Assembly: GCF_001262015.1 (NCBI RefSeq)
Contig: NZ_CP012075.1
Span: 62,001 to 126,000 of the forward strand
Reading direction: 5' to 3'
From: Prevotella fusca JCM 17724
GTDB lineage: Bacteria; Bacteroidota; Bacteroidia; Bacteroidales; Bacteroidaceae
Length of the DNA: 64,000 nucleotides
The translations under genes and the position numbers were made by a program. The notes under the pieces were generated by a model, which was not told the origin of the DNA, ran no database searches, and worked only from the letters and a program-made list of their open reading frames with translations. Positions 28,634 through 35,740 of the stretch are shown piece after piece (position 1 is the first letter of the stretch; each line of letters begins with the position of its first letter).

Positions 28634-28705
28634 GTACTCAACACCATTGGTGTTTACCAATAGCACCACGTGTGATGGGCAGCAGCACATCGGTAGGAGA
28701 TGGTA
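28634..28705. repeat. 70-bp dispersed element, copy A
   Basis: This copy matches 57732-57803. Shared blocks are CACCATTGGTGTTT, GTGTGATGGGCA and CAGCACATCGGT. ACACCATTGGTGT is a perfect palindrome, and a second small hairpin is possible around CACGTGTGATG. It may be a structured RNA or a small mobile repeat; function unknown. Confidence 0.7.
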
Positions 28706-28827
28706 AGTCAGGGCTTATTCTCTGTATACGTTAGGATATGAAAGCAATCCTTTTTCCTACAGGTTTATAATGTGTTGATTGTCTGGGGGGGTATACTGTG
28801 GCGCAAGAAATGTGCTTGCTCACATTA

Positions 28828-28866
28828 CAAAAGGGCGTTGATTGCACTGCAACCAACGCCCTTTTG
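28828..28866. repeat. Two 22-bp-family modules in head-to-head orientation, copy 6
   Basis: CAAAAGGGCGTTG (28828-28840) and CAACGCCCTTTTG (28854-28866) form a perfect 13-bp inverted repeat. Each half is a GCCCTTTTG-type core, so two modules face each other and could fold into a hairpin. Confidence 0.75.
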
Positions 28867-28991
28867 CAAAGCTCATAATCCATGATTTAAAATTATGATT
28901 ACCGCTGTCTGTTCTTAATTTGTATGCTTTTGCAAATATCTTGTTAACTCGTCAGCCTGAATCCCAGTACGTTCGTCACTTTGTCCAACCT

Positions 28992-29038
28992 TTACAAGCA
29001 CCTTGTCCACTTGTCTACTCGTTAACTCGTCAACTTGT
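28992..29038. repeat. Degenerate 8-nt tandem tract overlapping the cmk stop
   Basis: The minus strand has units such as ACAAGTTG, ACGAGTTA, ACGAGTAG and ACAAGTGG every 8 bases. Nearly the same 47 bases recur at 38419-38466. The cmk stop codon (29022-29024) and the codons for its last residues lie inside the tract. Confidence 0.75.
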
Positions 29039-29711
29039 GATACTGTTCATAAAGCCACTGCTTCTGCTCGGCAATCGTCAGATGGCTGTTGTCAAGTTCG
29101 AGGGCATCTTCTGCCTTGCGGAGCGGAGATGTTTCACGATGCGAGTCAATATAATCTCGTTCCTGCACATTCTTGAGAATCTCGCTGTAGTCGGCTTCCA
29201 TGCCCTTTGCCTTCAGTTCGTCATAACGACGCTGGGCACGTACTTCTGCCGATGCTGTTACAAAGATTTTCAGTTCCGCATCCGGGAATACCACCGTACC
29301 GATGTCGCGCCCGTCCATGACGATTCCTTTCTCAGCTCCCATACGCTGTTGCTGCTCAACGAGAGCTTTACGGACAAAGGCAAGTGTGGCGATAGGGCTC
29401 ACGTGTGATGAAACTTCCATGGTACGGATGTCGCTCTCCACGTTCTCGCCATTGAGATAAGTGTCGGGACGACCAGTCTCCTTGTTGAGGCGGAAGCTGA
29501 TGTCAATATCCTTCATCTGTGCCTGCAGCTCCTGCTCACGAATCGTACCGTCAGCATTGAAGAGGTTATGGCGCAGCGCATAGAGCGTTACGGAACGGTA
29601 CATGGCACCCGTATCAACATAGATGTAGCCAATCTCCTTGGCAAGGTCTTTTGCCATTGTGCTCTTTCCGCATGAGGAGAAGCCATCGATGGCGATAGTT
29701 ATTTTCTTCAT
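29022..29711 (-). CDS. cmk: Cytidylate kinase
   Basis: Cmk phosphorylates CMP and dCMP with ATP. The 229-residue product has the P-loop GFSSCGKST (residues 9-17), [15 protein letters not shown], the nucleotide-binding [12 protein letters not shown] and the LID-like [20 protein letters not shown]. Length is normal for the family. It follows porQ by 12 bases on the same strand and is likely co-transcribed with it. Its last residues (HKLTS) are encoded by an 8-nt repeat tract that continues into the gap, so the natural C-terminus has probably been replaced or extended. Confidence 0.96.
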   Translation of the reverse strand: MKKITIAIDGFSSCGKSTMAKDLAKEIGYIYVDTGAMYRSVTLYALRHNLFNADGTIREQELQAQMKDIDISFRLNKETGRPDTYLNGENVESDIRTMEVSSHVSPIATLAFVRKALVEQQQRMGAEKGIVMDGRDIGTVVFPDAELKIFVTASAEVRAQRRYDELKAKGMEADYSEILKNVQERDYIDSHRETSPLRKAEDALELDNSHLTIAEQKQWLYEQYHKLTS

Positions 29712-29723
29712 TGTGTATTGTAT

Positions 29724-30668
29724 TTAAAACGAGTAAGCCAGGTTCACTAATATTGAACTGCTGGCAGCATGATACTTTCCATAAGCGAGGTTCAGCTTGA
29801 ATTGTTCGAGGTTGATGCCCGCACCTACACTGAAGCCGGCACCGTGTGCACTGGCTTCATCAGATTTTCCGATGGTCATCTCGTCTGCCTTTCGGAAGTT
29901 GTAGCCACCGCCGATCCATATACTTTCAGACAGAAGGATGTCGGCTCCGAGGTTGAGATGATTGATGAAACGGTAGTCGTAATGGGTGAGGTCGACGAGG
30001 GTTGCCGATACCCTGACAGGGAGAGCAGCGAAGGTTTTGCTTACACCCACCTGCACGTCGATGGGCATCTTGCCATAGTCCTCCTCGTATGCCTTGATTT
30101 GTCCACCGAGATTCTTGGCAACCAGCGATACCGACCACTGTCTTTCAGGCTCATACCAGTTGAGTCCGAGGTCAACACCCACCGCCATTGAGTTGTAATT
30201 GCCAATGTAGGAAGTGATGAACTTTGCCGTGATACCACCCATCAGGTTACGTGCCAACTCGTAGGCAAAGATGCCTTCAATGGCAATGTCACTGGCGTTG
30301 AAGGTACCGGTCTGTACGTTGTTGGCATCCACTTCCTTCATCTTTCCGTAGTTCATATACTGTACACCGCCGGCAAGAGTGGCTTTCTCGCCCAGTGCCT
30401 TAGTGTAGGATGCGCCCATATAGTGGGCTCCACGCATATAATTCATATAACTGAGTCCCACTGTTTTATCGCTCACCGAGGAAGCAAGGGCAGGATTGGA
30501 GAACATCAGCGAAGGGTCGTCCTCAATGATGGTGATATTCTCTCCGCCCAAAGCAGCAGCGTGTGCGCTTACCGGAAGACGTAGGAAGTTGTATTCAGTT
30601 TGACTCTCCTGTGCCCGTATTACGGTCGCAAAAAGGGTTAACAGGAGGGTGAAAACGATTTTTTTCAT
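29724..30668 (-). CDS. porQ: Type IX secretion barrel PorQ
   Basis: PorQ belongs to the PorV-like outer-membrane barrels of the type IX secretion system, where it works in the attachment complex that handles secreted cargo. The 314-residue product has a signal peptide (MKKIVFTLLLTLFATVIRA), the family opening YNFLRLPVSAHAAALGGENI, DPSLMFSNPALAS, and regular beta strands to a C-terminal NLAYSF. A -7 box lies 23 bases upstream, divergent from tonB. No other T9SS gene is in the window. Confidence 0.92.
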   Translation of the reverse strand: MKKIVFTLLLTLFATVIRAQESQTEYNFLRLPVSAHAAALGGENITIIEDDPSLMFSNPALASSVSDKTVGLSYMNYMRGAHYMGASYTKALGEKATLAGGVQYMNYGKMKEVDANNVQTGTFNASDIAIEGIFAYELARNLMGGITAKFITSYIGNYNSMAVGVDLGLNWYEPERQWSVSLVAKNLGGQIKAYEEDYGKMPIDVQVGVSKTFAALPVRVSATLVDLTHYDYRFINHLNLGADILLSESIWIGGGYNFRKADEMTIGKSDEASAHGAGFSVGAGINLEQFKLNLAYGKYHAASSSILVNLAYSF

Positions 30669-30690
30669 TTAATCTAAATTAATTTCTCGG

Positions 30691-30698
30691 CAAAGTTA
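30691..30698 (-). promoter_or_regulatory. porQ: -7 box for porQ-cmk
   Basis: The minus strand reads TAACTTTG, matching TAnnTTTG, 22 bases before the porQ ATG. Confidence 0.6.
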
Positions 30699-30720
30699 CA
30701 TCTTTTTCCGAATATCTTAT

Positions 30721-30728
30721 TACTTTTG
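30721..30728 (+). promoter_or_regulatory. -7 box for tonB
   Basis: TACTTTTG matches TAnnTTTG. The implied transcript starts near 30732, before both candidate tonB starts. Confidence 0.5.
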
Positions 30729-30808
30729 TCGTTACAACTTGTAATGTGGCTTTTTGTGCCCATTATGGTTTGTATAACGGCAGAAAAGGGCGTTTAGTAT
30801 ATCTTATC

Positions 30809-31606
30809 TTGGAAATAAAGAAGTCAAATAGAGCAGATTTAGAGAATAAACGGTGGATTGGTTTCCTTTTGGGAATCATCGTTGCGCTGTCTATCTTCTT
30901 TGTTGCCATGGAATATAATGCCACGGGCGATGCCGATGATTCGGCTGATTCCAAAGCCATCAAGAATGTCACACTCCACGATATGGATATGCTTCCCGCC
31001 ATCGACCAGCAGGATCTTGCCAAGAAACAAGAGGACACGAAGCCTACCATGGAGGACCTGCTCAATCTCAAACGCCGTGATATTCCCAACAAGGTTACGC
31101 CTCATGATGTGGGAAGTATGAACTCGAATGACGAGAAAACGGGTGCTCCGCAGGTGAATGACGAGCCTATTATCATGCCGATGGTGACCACAACACCTGA
31201 ACCTCCGAAGGTGAAGGAAGAAGCAAAGAAGGAGATGGAGAAGATGACCGATGACCTTTCTGACAAGGTTGTGGAACGCTATGACGACAAGGTTAGCAAG
31301 CGAATACTCTCCGAAACACCAACACCACCGGGTGGATGGGTGGAGTTTATGAAGTGGCTTACGAAGACATTACAATACCCTGCAGCTGCAAAGGAGAACA
31401 AATTACAGGGAACGGTGAATATTACTTTCATCATCAATGCCGATGGAACGGTGGATGATGTCAAAATCAAGAGCGGTAAAGTGCCTGTTCTCAACGACGA
31501 AGCACTGCGTGTTCTCAAGACAATGGGTAAATGGAAGCCGGGCATTGAGAAGAATAAACCTTGCCGTTCGCTGATAGAAATTCCGTTTGTCTTCCAGCTT
31601 TCATGA
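30809..31606 (+). CDS. TonB-family energy transducer
   Basis: TonB transmits proton-motive energy to outer-membrane receptors. From TTG 30809 the product has 265 residues: a short cytoplasmic lead (EIKKSNRADLENKR), one membrane anchor (WIGFLLGIIVALSIFFVAME), an acidic/Lys/Pro-rich periplasmic spacer, and a C-terminal TonB domain (about 185-265: YPAAAKENKLQGTVNITFII, DGTVDDVKI, LRVLKTMGKWKPGIEKNKP). An ATG at 30746 in frame would add 21 residues with no similarity to the family, so the TTG start is preferred. It is divergent from porQ. Confidence 0.9.
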   Translation: MEIKKSNRADLENKRWIGFLLGIIVALSIFFVAMEYNATGDADDSADSKAIKNVTLHDMDMLPAIDQQDLAKKQEDTKPTMEDLLNLKRRDIPNKVTPHDVGSMNSNDEKTGAPQVNDEPIIMPMVTTTPEPPKVKEEAKKEMEKMTDDLSDKVVERYDDKVSKRILSETPTPPGGWVEFMKWLTKTLQYPAAAKENKLQGTVNITFIINADGTVDDVKIKSGKVPVLNDEALRVLKTMGKWKPGIEKNKPCRSLIEIPFVFQLS

Positions 31607-31672
31607 GACTTCTGACCTGTCAGAAAACGATTAAATAGATATTAGATTAATAACTTTCAACTTCAATCCTGT

Positions 31673-32647
31673 ATGTACACTGCTGATGAAATTCTGAGTA
31701 AAGTAAACGAGTATATTGACAATCTCACTTACGATCGTAAGCCGCAGAGCTTGTATGAACCCATTAAATACGTTCTTTCACTGGGAGGAAAGCGCATCCG
31801 TCCTACGCTGATGCTCCTTTCCTATAACCTTTTTAAGGACGATCCCGAGGCGATTCTCTCACCGGCTTGCGCCCTTGAGACCTATCATAACTATACACTC
31901 TTGCACGATGACCTGATGGATGATGCGCCACTGCGTCGTGGTCAGCAGACGGTTCATGTGCGTTGGGATGCTAACACGGCCATCCTGTCGGGCGACTCTA
32001 TGCTTGTTCTGGCTTTTGAGCGGATGGAACAGTGCGACAGCAGACACCTTCGTGAGGTGCTCCGCCTCTTCACGGTGACGGCTCTTGAGATTGGTGAGGG
32101 TCAGCAGTACGACATGGAGTTTGAGAACCGTAACGATGTGAAGGAGGAAGAATACATCGAGATGATTCGTCTGAAAACCAGTGTATTGCTGGCTTGTGCG
32201 ATGAAGATTGGTGCTATCCTTGCTGATGCACCTGCTGAAGATGTGGAGAATCTTTATAAGTTCGGCGAGCAGATTGGTCTGGCTTTCCAGCTGCAGGACG
32301 ATTATCTTGATGTCTATGGCGACCCAAAAGTATTCGGTAAGAAGGTGGGTGGCGACATTATCTGCAACAAGAAGACCTATATGCTCATCAATGCTTTCAA
32401 CAAAGCGAATGCCCGTCAGCGCAAGGAACTGGAGAAATGGATAGGCTGTGAGAACTTCAATCATGAGGAGAAAGTGGCTGCCGTTACGAAACTCTATAAT
32501 AGTATAGGGGTTGATAAGATGGCTATGGAGCGCATCAACTATTATTTTGATGAGGCAAACAAATATCTTGCTGCGGTGAACCTGCCCGATGTGCGAAAGG
32601 CGGAACTGCTGGCTTATGCACAGAAGATGTTGCATAGGAAGAGGTAG
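31673..32647 (+). CDS. Polyprenyl (geranylgeranyl/octaprenyl-type) diphosphate synthase
   Basis: These enzymes extend isoprenyl diphosphates by adding IPP units, for quinone tails or lipid carriers. The 324-residue product has both aspartate-rich motifs, LLHDDLMDDAPLRRG (first) and LQDDYLDVYGD (second), plus LGGKRIRPTLMLLSYNLF. The residues before the first Asp motif (ALETYHNYTLL) would set chain length; I cannot assign the product length by eye. It follows tonB by 66 bases and precedes tatD. Confidence 0.92.
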   Translation: MYTADEILSKVNEYIDNLTYDRKPQSLYEPIKYVLSLGGKRIRPTLMLLSYNLFKDDPEAILSPACALETYHNYTLLHDDLMDDAPLRRGQQTVHVRWDANTAILSGDSMLVLAFERMEQCDSRHLREVLRLFTVTALEIGEGQQYDMEFENRNDVKEEEYIEMIRLKTSVLLACAMKIGAILADAPAEDVENLYKFGEQIGLAFQLQDDYLDVYGDPKVFGKKVGGDIICNKKTYMLINAFNKANARQRKELEKWIGCENFNHEEKVAAVTKLYNSIGVDKMAMERINYYFDEANKYLAAVNLPDVRKAELLAYAQKMLHRKR

Positions 32648-32652
32648 GAGGA

Positions 32653-32686
32653 GCCCCACCCCGACCCTCCCCAAAGGGGGAGGGAG
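32653..32686. repeat. G/C-rich hairpin repeat
   Basis: CCCTCCCC and GGGGGAGGG (32665-32672 with 32676-32684) form a tight hairpin directly after the synthase stop. Similar elements follow thrS, the barrel gene, the YfhO gene and murB. Confidence 0.7.
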
Positions 32687-32780
32687 ACAAATAGGATAAG
32701 GTTAGGATAAAGTATAATAGCTGCATTGATTGCTTAGAAATACTATTCATCAACACCCAACAGCCATCATCCATCACCCA

Positions 32781-33590
32781 ATGATAATAGACACTCACGC
32801 ACACTTAGATGTAGAAGACTTTGCTGACGACCTGCCAGAGGTGATTAGTCGTGCCCGTGAGGTAGGTGTAGGAAAGATATTCCTGCCTGCCATTGACCTC
32901 AAGTCTGTGGATACTGTATTAGCTGTTTGCCGACAGTATCCCGATACCTGCTATCCGATGATTGGATTACAGCCTGAGGAGGTACGGGATGATTGGCGGG
33001 AAGTTCTGGACGCAATGCACGAACGTATCCTGCTTTCACTCCGTCAGAAGGCAGAGGGAACTGCAAAGCCGGGTGAAACAGTCGTTGCAATCGGTGAGGT
33101 TGGACTGGATTTCTATTGGACACGTGAATACGAGCGGCAGCAGCTTGCAGCTTTTGAGGAAGCTGTGAAATGGAGCGTTGAGACGCATCTTCCGCTGATG
33201 ATTCACTGCCGTAAGGCGCAGAATGAGCTGCTGCATATCATGCGACCGTATGAGAAGGAACTGCCTGGTGGTGTCTTTCATTGCTTTACGGGCAATCAGA
33301 AAGAAGCAGAGGAGTTCCTCCGCTTTGATCGTTTTGTTCTTGGCATCGGTGGCGTGTCAACCTTTAAAAGCAGTCATCTGCGCGAGGACTTGCCTGCAGT
33401 AGTGCCCCTTGATCGTATTGTCCTTGAGACCGATAGCCCTTATATGGCTCCTGTTCCCTATCGTGGCAAGCGCAATGAAAGTGCTTTCATCGTAGAAGTA
33501 ATGCGCACCCTTGCTGCCAGTTACGGTGTTGATGAGGCTGAGTTTGCCCGCCAGACCAATGAAAACGTGCGGAGAATTTTTGGAGAATAG
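32781..33590 (+). CDS. TatD-family metal-dependent DNase/hydrolase
   Basis: TatD proteins are TIM-barrel hydrolases with 3'-5' exonuclease activity. The 269-residue product starts MIIDTHAHLD (HxH metal ligands His6 and His8) and contains GEVGLDFYW, LMIHCRKA, FHCFTGN and ETDSPYMAP, all catalytic or metal-site motifs of the family. ATG 32781 is chosen because the 17 codons upstream (from 32730) come from a CATCAACACCCAACAG-type low-complexity tract. The stop is followed at once by an 8-nt tandem tract. Confidence 0.93.
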   Translation: MIIDTHAHLDVEDFADDLPEVISRAREVGVGKIFLPAIDLKSVDTVLAVCRQYPDTCYPMIGLQPEEVRDDWREVLDAMHERILLSLRQKAEGTAKPGETVVAIGEVGLDFYWTREYERQQLAAFEEAVKWSVETHLPLMIHCRKAQNELLHIMRPYEKELPGGVFHCFTGNQKEAEEFLRFDRFVLGIGGVSTFKSSHLREDLPAVVPLDRIVLETDSPYMAPVPYRGKRNESAFIVEVMRTLAASYGVDEAEFARQTNENVRRIFGE

Positions 33591-33650
33591 ACAAGTTTGC
33601 AGGTTGACAAGTAAACAAGTTTGTAGGTTAACAAGTGCTGAAGTTGACGG
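33590..33650 (+). repeat. Degenerate 8-nt tandem tract after tatD
   Basis: Units such as GTTGACAA, GTAAACAA, GTTTGTAG and GTTAACAA repeat every 8 bases. The first unit overlaps the tatD stop codon. Confidence 0.7.
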
Positions 33651-34414
33651 GGGATGGCTGGTAAGTTTACAAGTTGCTTGTAATTGTCAGATGATTCGTA
33701 TATTGACAAGCTATCTACTTGTATTCAAATAGTAACTGTTATGAAAAAACGTTTACTGCCTGACGAAACATTATGTGTACCAATATTTTTTTGTCCATTA
33801 TTACCCTCCCTCATCACTGTCTCTCAATGCAGTCCCTCAACACCTACCATTTATCATCTGCCACCCACCACTATGTAATGTTTTTTCAGTTTCCGGAAAC
33901 GTATAGATGCTTAATTGCATTCCAATTAAGCCTTACTTGACGTCCAATAGATGCCCTTTTGCCCTCTAATAGATGCCCTTTTGAAGTCTAATTAAGCACC
34001 TATTCTTACACTGGTTTGTAATCAATTGATTATCTGTTAGTTGTCGGCTTGCCTGAAAAAGCTGTTTTATGCCTGTTTTTAAGTAGTGTAGGAAGCCTTT
34101 GTTGTAAATATTTTTCTATTGTTATTTGATACTTATCCTGGTCTTGCTGAACGCTTTTTGCAAGTCTGGTTAAGATGGGATTAAGTCAAAGGATTCTGTT
34201 AGGTGGATTCCTTGCACGGTTTCAAGGGCTTGTGGTAGAAGGGGCATAAGGTAAACGAGGGTAAGTTGAAGTGTAAGCAGAGGTGATGGAAACATATTTG
34301 CCAGACAACAATAATAATCAAGTTAGTGTTGAATGGCAAATAGCTCTATGTAAAGTCATATTGTAATGAATGGTTTTCGATAACTTGTTAACTTACACCT
34401 CGTCAATTTATTGG
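33651..34414. other. 0.8-kb gap between convergent tatD and luxS
   Basis: No gene is seen. It holds one 22-bp array (33909-34013), a CAACACCTACCATTTATCAT-type tract near 33838-33874 and otherwise AT-rich sequence. Confidence 0.7.
33909..34013 (+). repeat. 22-bp phased array, copy 7
   Basis: Cores at 33909 (GCTTAATTG), 33930 (GCCTTACTTG), 33953 (GCCCTTTTG), 33975 (GCCCTTTTG) and 33996 (GCACCTATTC): steps 21, 23, 22 and 21. The flank TTTGTAATCAATTGATTATC follows. Confidence 0.85.
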
Positions 34415-34897
34415 CTACAAACTCGGGTAGACGAGATTGGCTTCAGTGATGTTATTCAGTACTTCAGTGAGGTACTTACGTGATTCCCACTTTGCCATAG
34501 ACAGGTCGTGGAGCAGGTAGTTACCACAGTCACGTGGTGCTGCACCTGGGATTTCGCCCTCGAAGTCGGCAACGAACTGGAAGGTACGGCGCATGAGGTC
34601 GACGATGTCTTTCGATTCAAGGTCACCACGAAGAATGAGGTAATTGCCTGTCAGGCAACCCATCGGACCCCAATAGATAACACGGTCTTTCCACTCTTCA
34701 TCGTTGCGGAGGAAGGTTGCAGCCAAGTGTTCGATGGCGTGGATGGCACCCACGTGCAACACTGGCTCACGGTTCGGTTCTTTCATACGGATATCGAAGG
34801 TGGTAACAGTCTCGCTGCCCACTTCGTCCTTACGGCTTACATAAATGCCACGCAGCAGTCGCTCGTGGTCAATGGTAAAGGAAGGGATTTTATTCAT
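34415..34897 (-). CDS. luxS: S-ribosylhomocysteine lyase LuxS
   Basis: LuxS splits S-ribosylhomocysteine into homocysteine and DPD, the AI-2 precursor. The 160-residue product has the metal ligands of [10 protein letters not shown] (His-x3-His) and CGNYLLHD, and the catalytic Cys in [10 protein letters not shown]. Length is normal. It lies 38 bases after mtnN, which makes its substrate, so the pair forms a complete SAH-recycling step. AI-2 signalling is possible but no receptor gene is visible here. Confidence 0.96.
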   Translation of the reverse strand: MNKIPSFTIDHERLLRGIYVSRKDEVGSETVTTFDIRMKEPNREPVLHVGAIHAIEHLAATFLRNDEEWKDRVIYWGPMGCLTGNYLILRGDLESKDIVDLMRRTFQFVADFEGEIPGAAPRDCGNYLLHDLSMAKWESRKYLTEVLNNITEANLVYPSL

Positions 34898-34935
34898 AAG
34901 TCTTGTTTTTTACTCTTAACCCACTAATTATGATT

Positions 34936-35634
34936 TTAGATGCTTTCTACAAAATGCTTCGTCACCTCAAAACTACCATTGGCAATGCGTTCCCAGAAGT
35001 CGTAGTACTGGCTGGCTTTGTTGTCTTTGAGCGGAACGTCGCTGATAACTCGGAAGGAAACGAAAGGTGTCTGGTAGATGTGACAGACCTGTGCGATGGA
35101 ACAACTTTCCATGTCAACGGCTGTTGCTTCTGGGAAGTGGTCCATTATCTGTTGCATTTTCTCACGTGAGTTGACAAACCATTCGCCACTGACAGTCAGT
35201 CCCGCCTTGACGTGCAGGTCCTTACAATCAGATAAGTTGTTCAGCGACAATGCCTTTTCAATCAGGTCAGCAGGAGCTTTGAAGCGGGAGGGCATGCCGA
35301 TAATCTGACCGAAAGCCACTTCGTCGCCACAGTAGGCATCGTGGTACGCACATTCTGATGCCACCACTACGTCGGTAACCTCCAACGAAGTGTCAGCCCC
35401 ACCAGCACAACCACTTGAGATAACAAGGTCGGGGTGGTAATGATTGATCATCTCCACCGCACCGATGGCAGAGTTAACCTTACCGATACCGCACTGCTGC
35501 AGGATGATTTCCTTCTCTCCCAATCTGCCCGTAACGAAGTCTTTGTGGTTGAAATGCTCCGTCTCGGTATTGGAAAGAATTGCTTTAAGTTGCTCGAACT
35601 CTTTGTCCATTGCAACGATGATTCCTATTTTCAT
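34936..35634 (-). CDS. mtnN: 5'-methylthioadenosine/S-adenosylhomocysteine nucleosidase
   Basis: MtnN removes adenine from SAH and methylthioadenosine. The 232-residue product has the phosphorylase-like fold motifs MKIGIIVAMDKEFEQLK, SSGCAGGAD, the nucleobase-side FVNSREKMQQ and the substrate ribose motif AVDMESCSIAQVC, with the catalytic Asp in ISDVPLKD. It is the first gene of a two-gene unit with luxS. A -7 box ends only 5 bases before the ATG, so the message may have almost no leader. Confidence 0.95.
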   Translation of the reverse strand: MKIGIIVAMDKEFEQLKAILSNTETEHFNHKDFVTGRLGEKEIILQQCGIGKVNSAIGAVEMINHYHPDLVISSGCAGGADTSLEVTDVVVASECAYHDAYCGDEVAFGQIIGMPSRFKAPADLIEKALSLNNLSDCKDLHVKAGLTVSGEWFVNSREKMQQIMDHFPEATAVDMESCSIAQVCHIYQTPFVSFRVISDVPLKDNKASQYYDFWERIANGSFEVTKHFVESI

Positions 35635-35638
35635 ACTG

Positions 35639-35646
35639 CAAAGGTA
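35639..35646 (-). promoter_or_regulatory. mtnN: -7 box for mtnN-luxS
   Basis: The minus strand reads TACCTTTG. It is unusually close to the start codon at 35634. Confidence 0.6.
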
Positions 35647-35668
35647 CGAAAAAGTTACAAGTTGGATA

Positions 35669-35697
35669 TTGTAAGTTCTTAGTTTTTTGTAACTTTG
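35669..35697 (+). promoter_or_regulatory. Promoter for the YfhO-family gene
   Basis: TTG at 35669-35671 and TAACTTTG at 35690-35697 are separated by 18 bases, a good Bacteroidota -33/-7 pair 43 bases before the ATG. Confidence 0.7.
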
Positions 35698-35740
35698 CAG
35701 AGATTATACATAAGTCAGACAAAAGCAAAAATAAATAAGA

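Larger units (their letters stand above)
28413..29001. other. 0.6-kb convergent gap
   Basis: This gap between the barrel gene and cmk has no gene. It holds a G/C-rich hairpin (28413-28440), a terminator, a 70-bp element that recurs at 57.7 kb, an inverted pair of 22-bp modules and the start of an 8-nt tract. Confidence 0.7.

Noticed and set aside
30746..30808. Longer tonB start with 21 extra residues
   Set aside because: The extension (with Cys, His and Tyr residues) is unlike TonB N-termini. The LEIKKSNRADLENKR start fits the family.
31859..32674. 271-codon frame opposite the polyprenyl synthase
   Set aside because: It is a shadow frame; the plus strand carries both aspartate-rich catalytic motifs.
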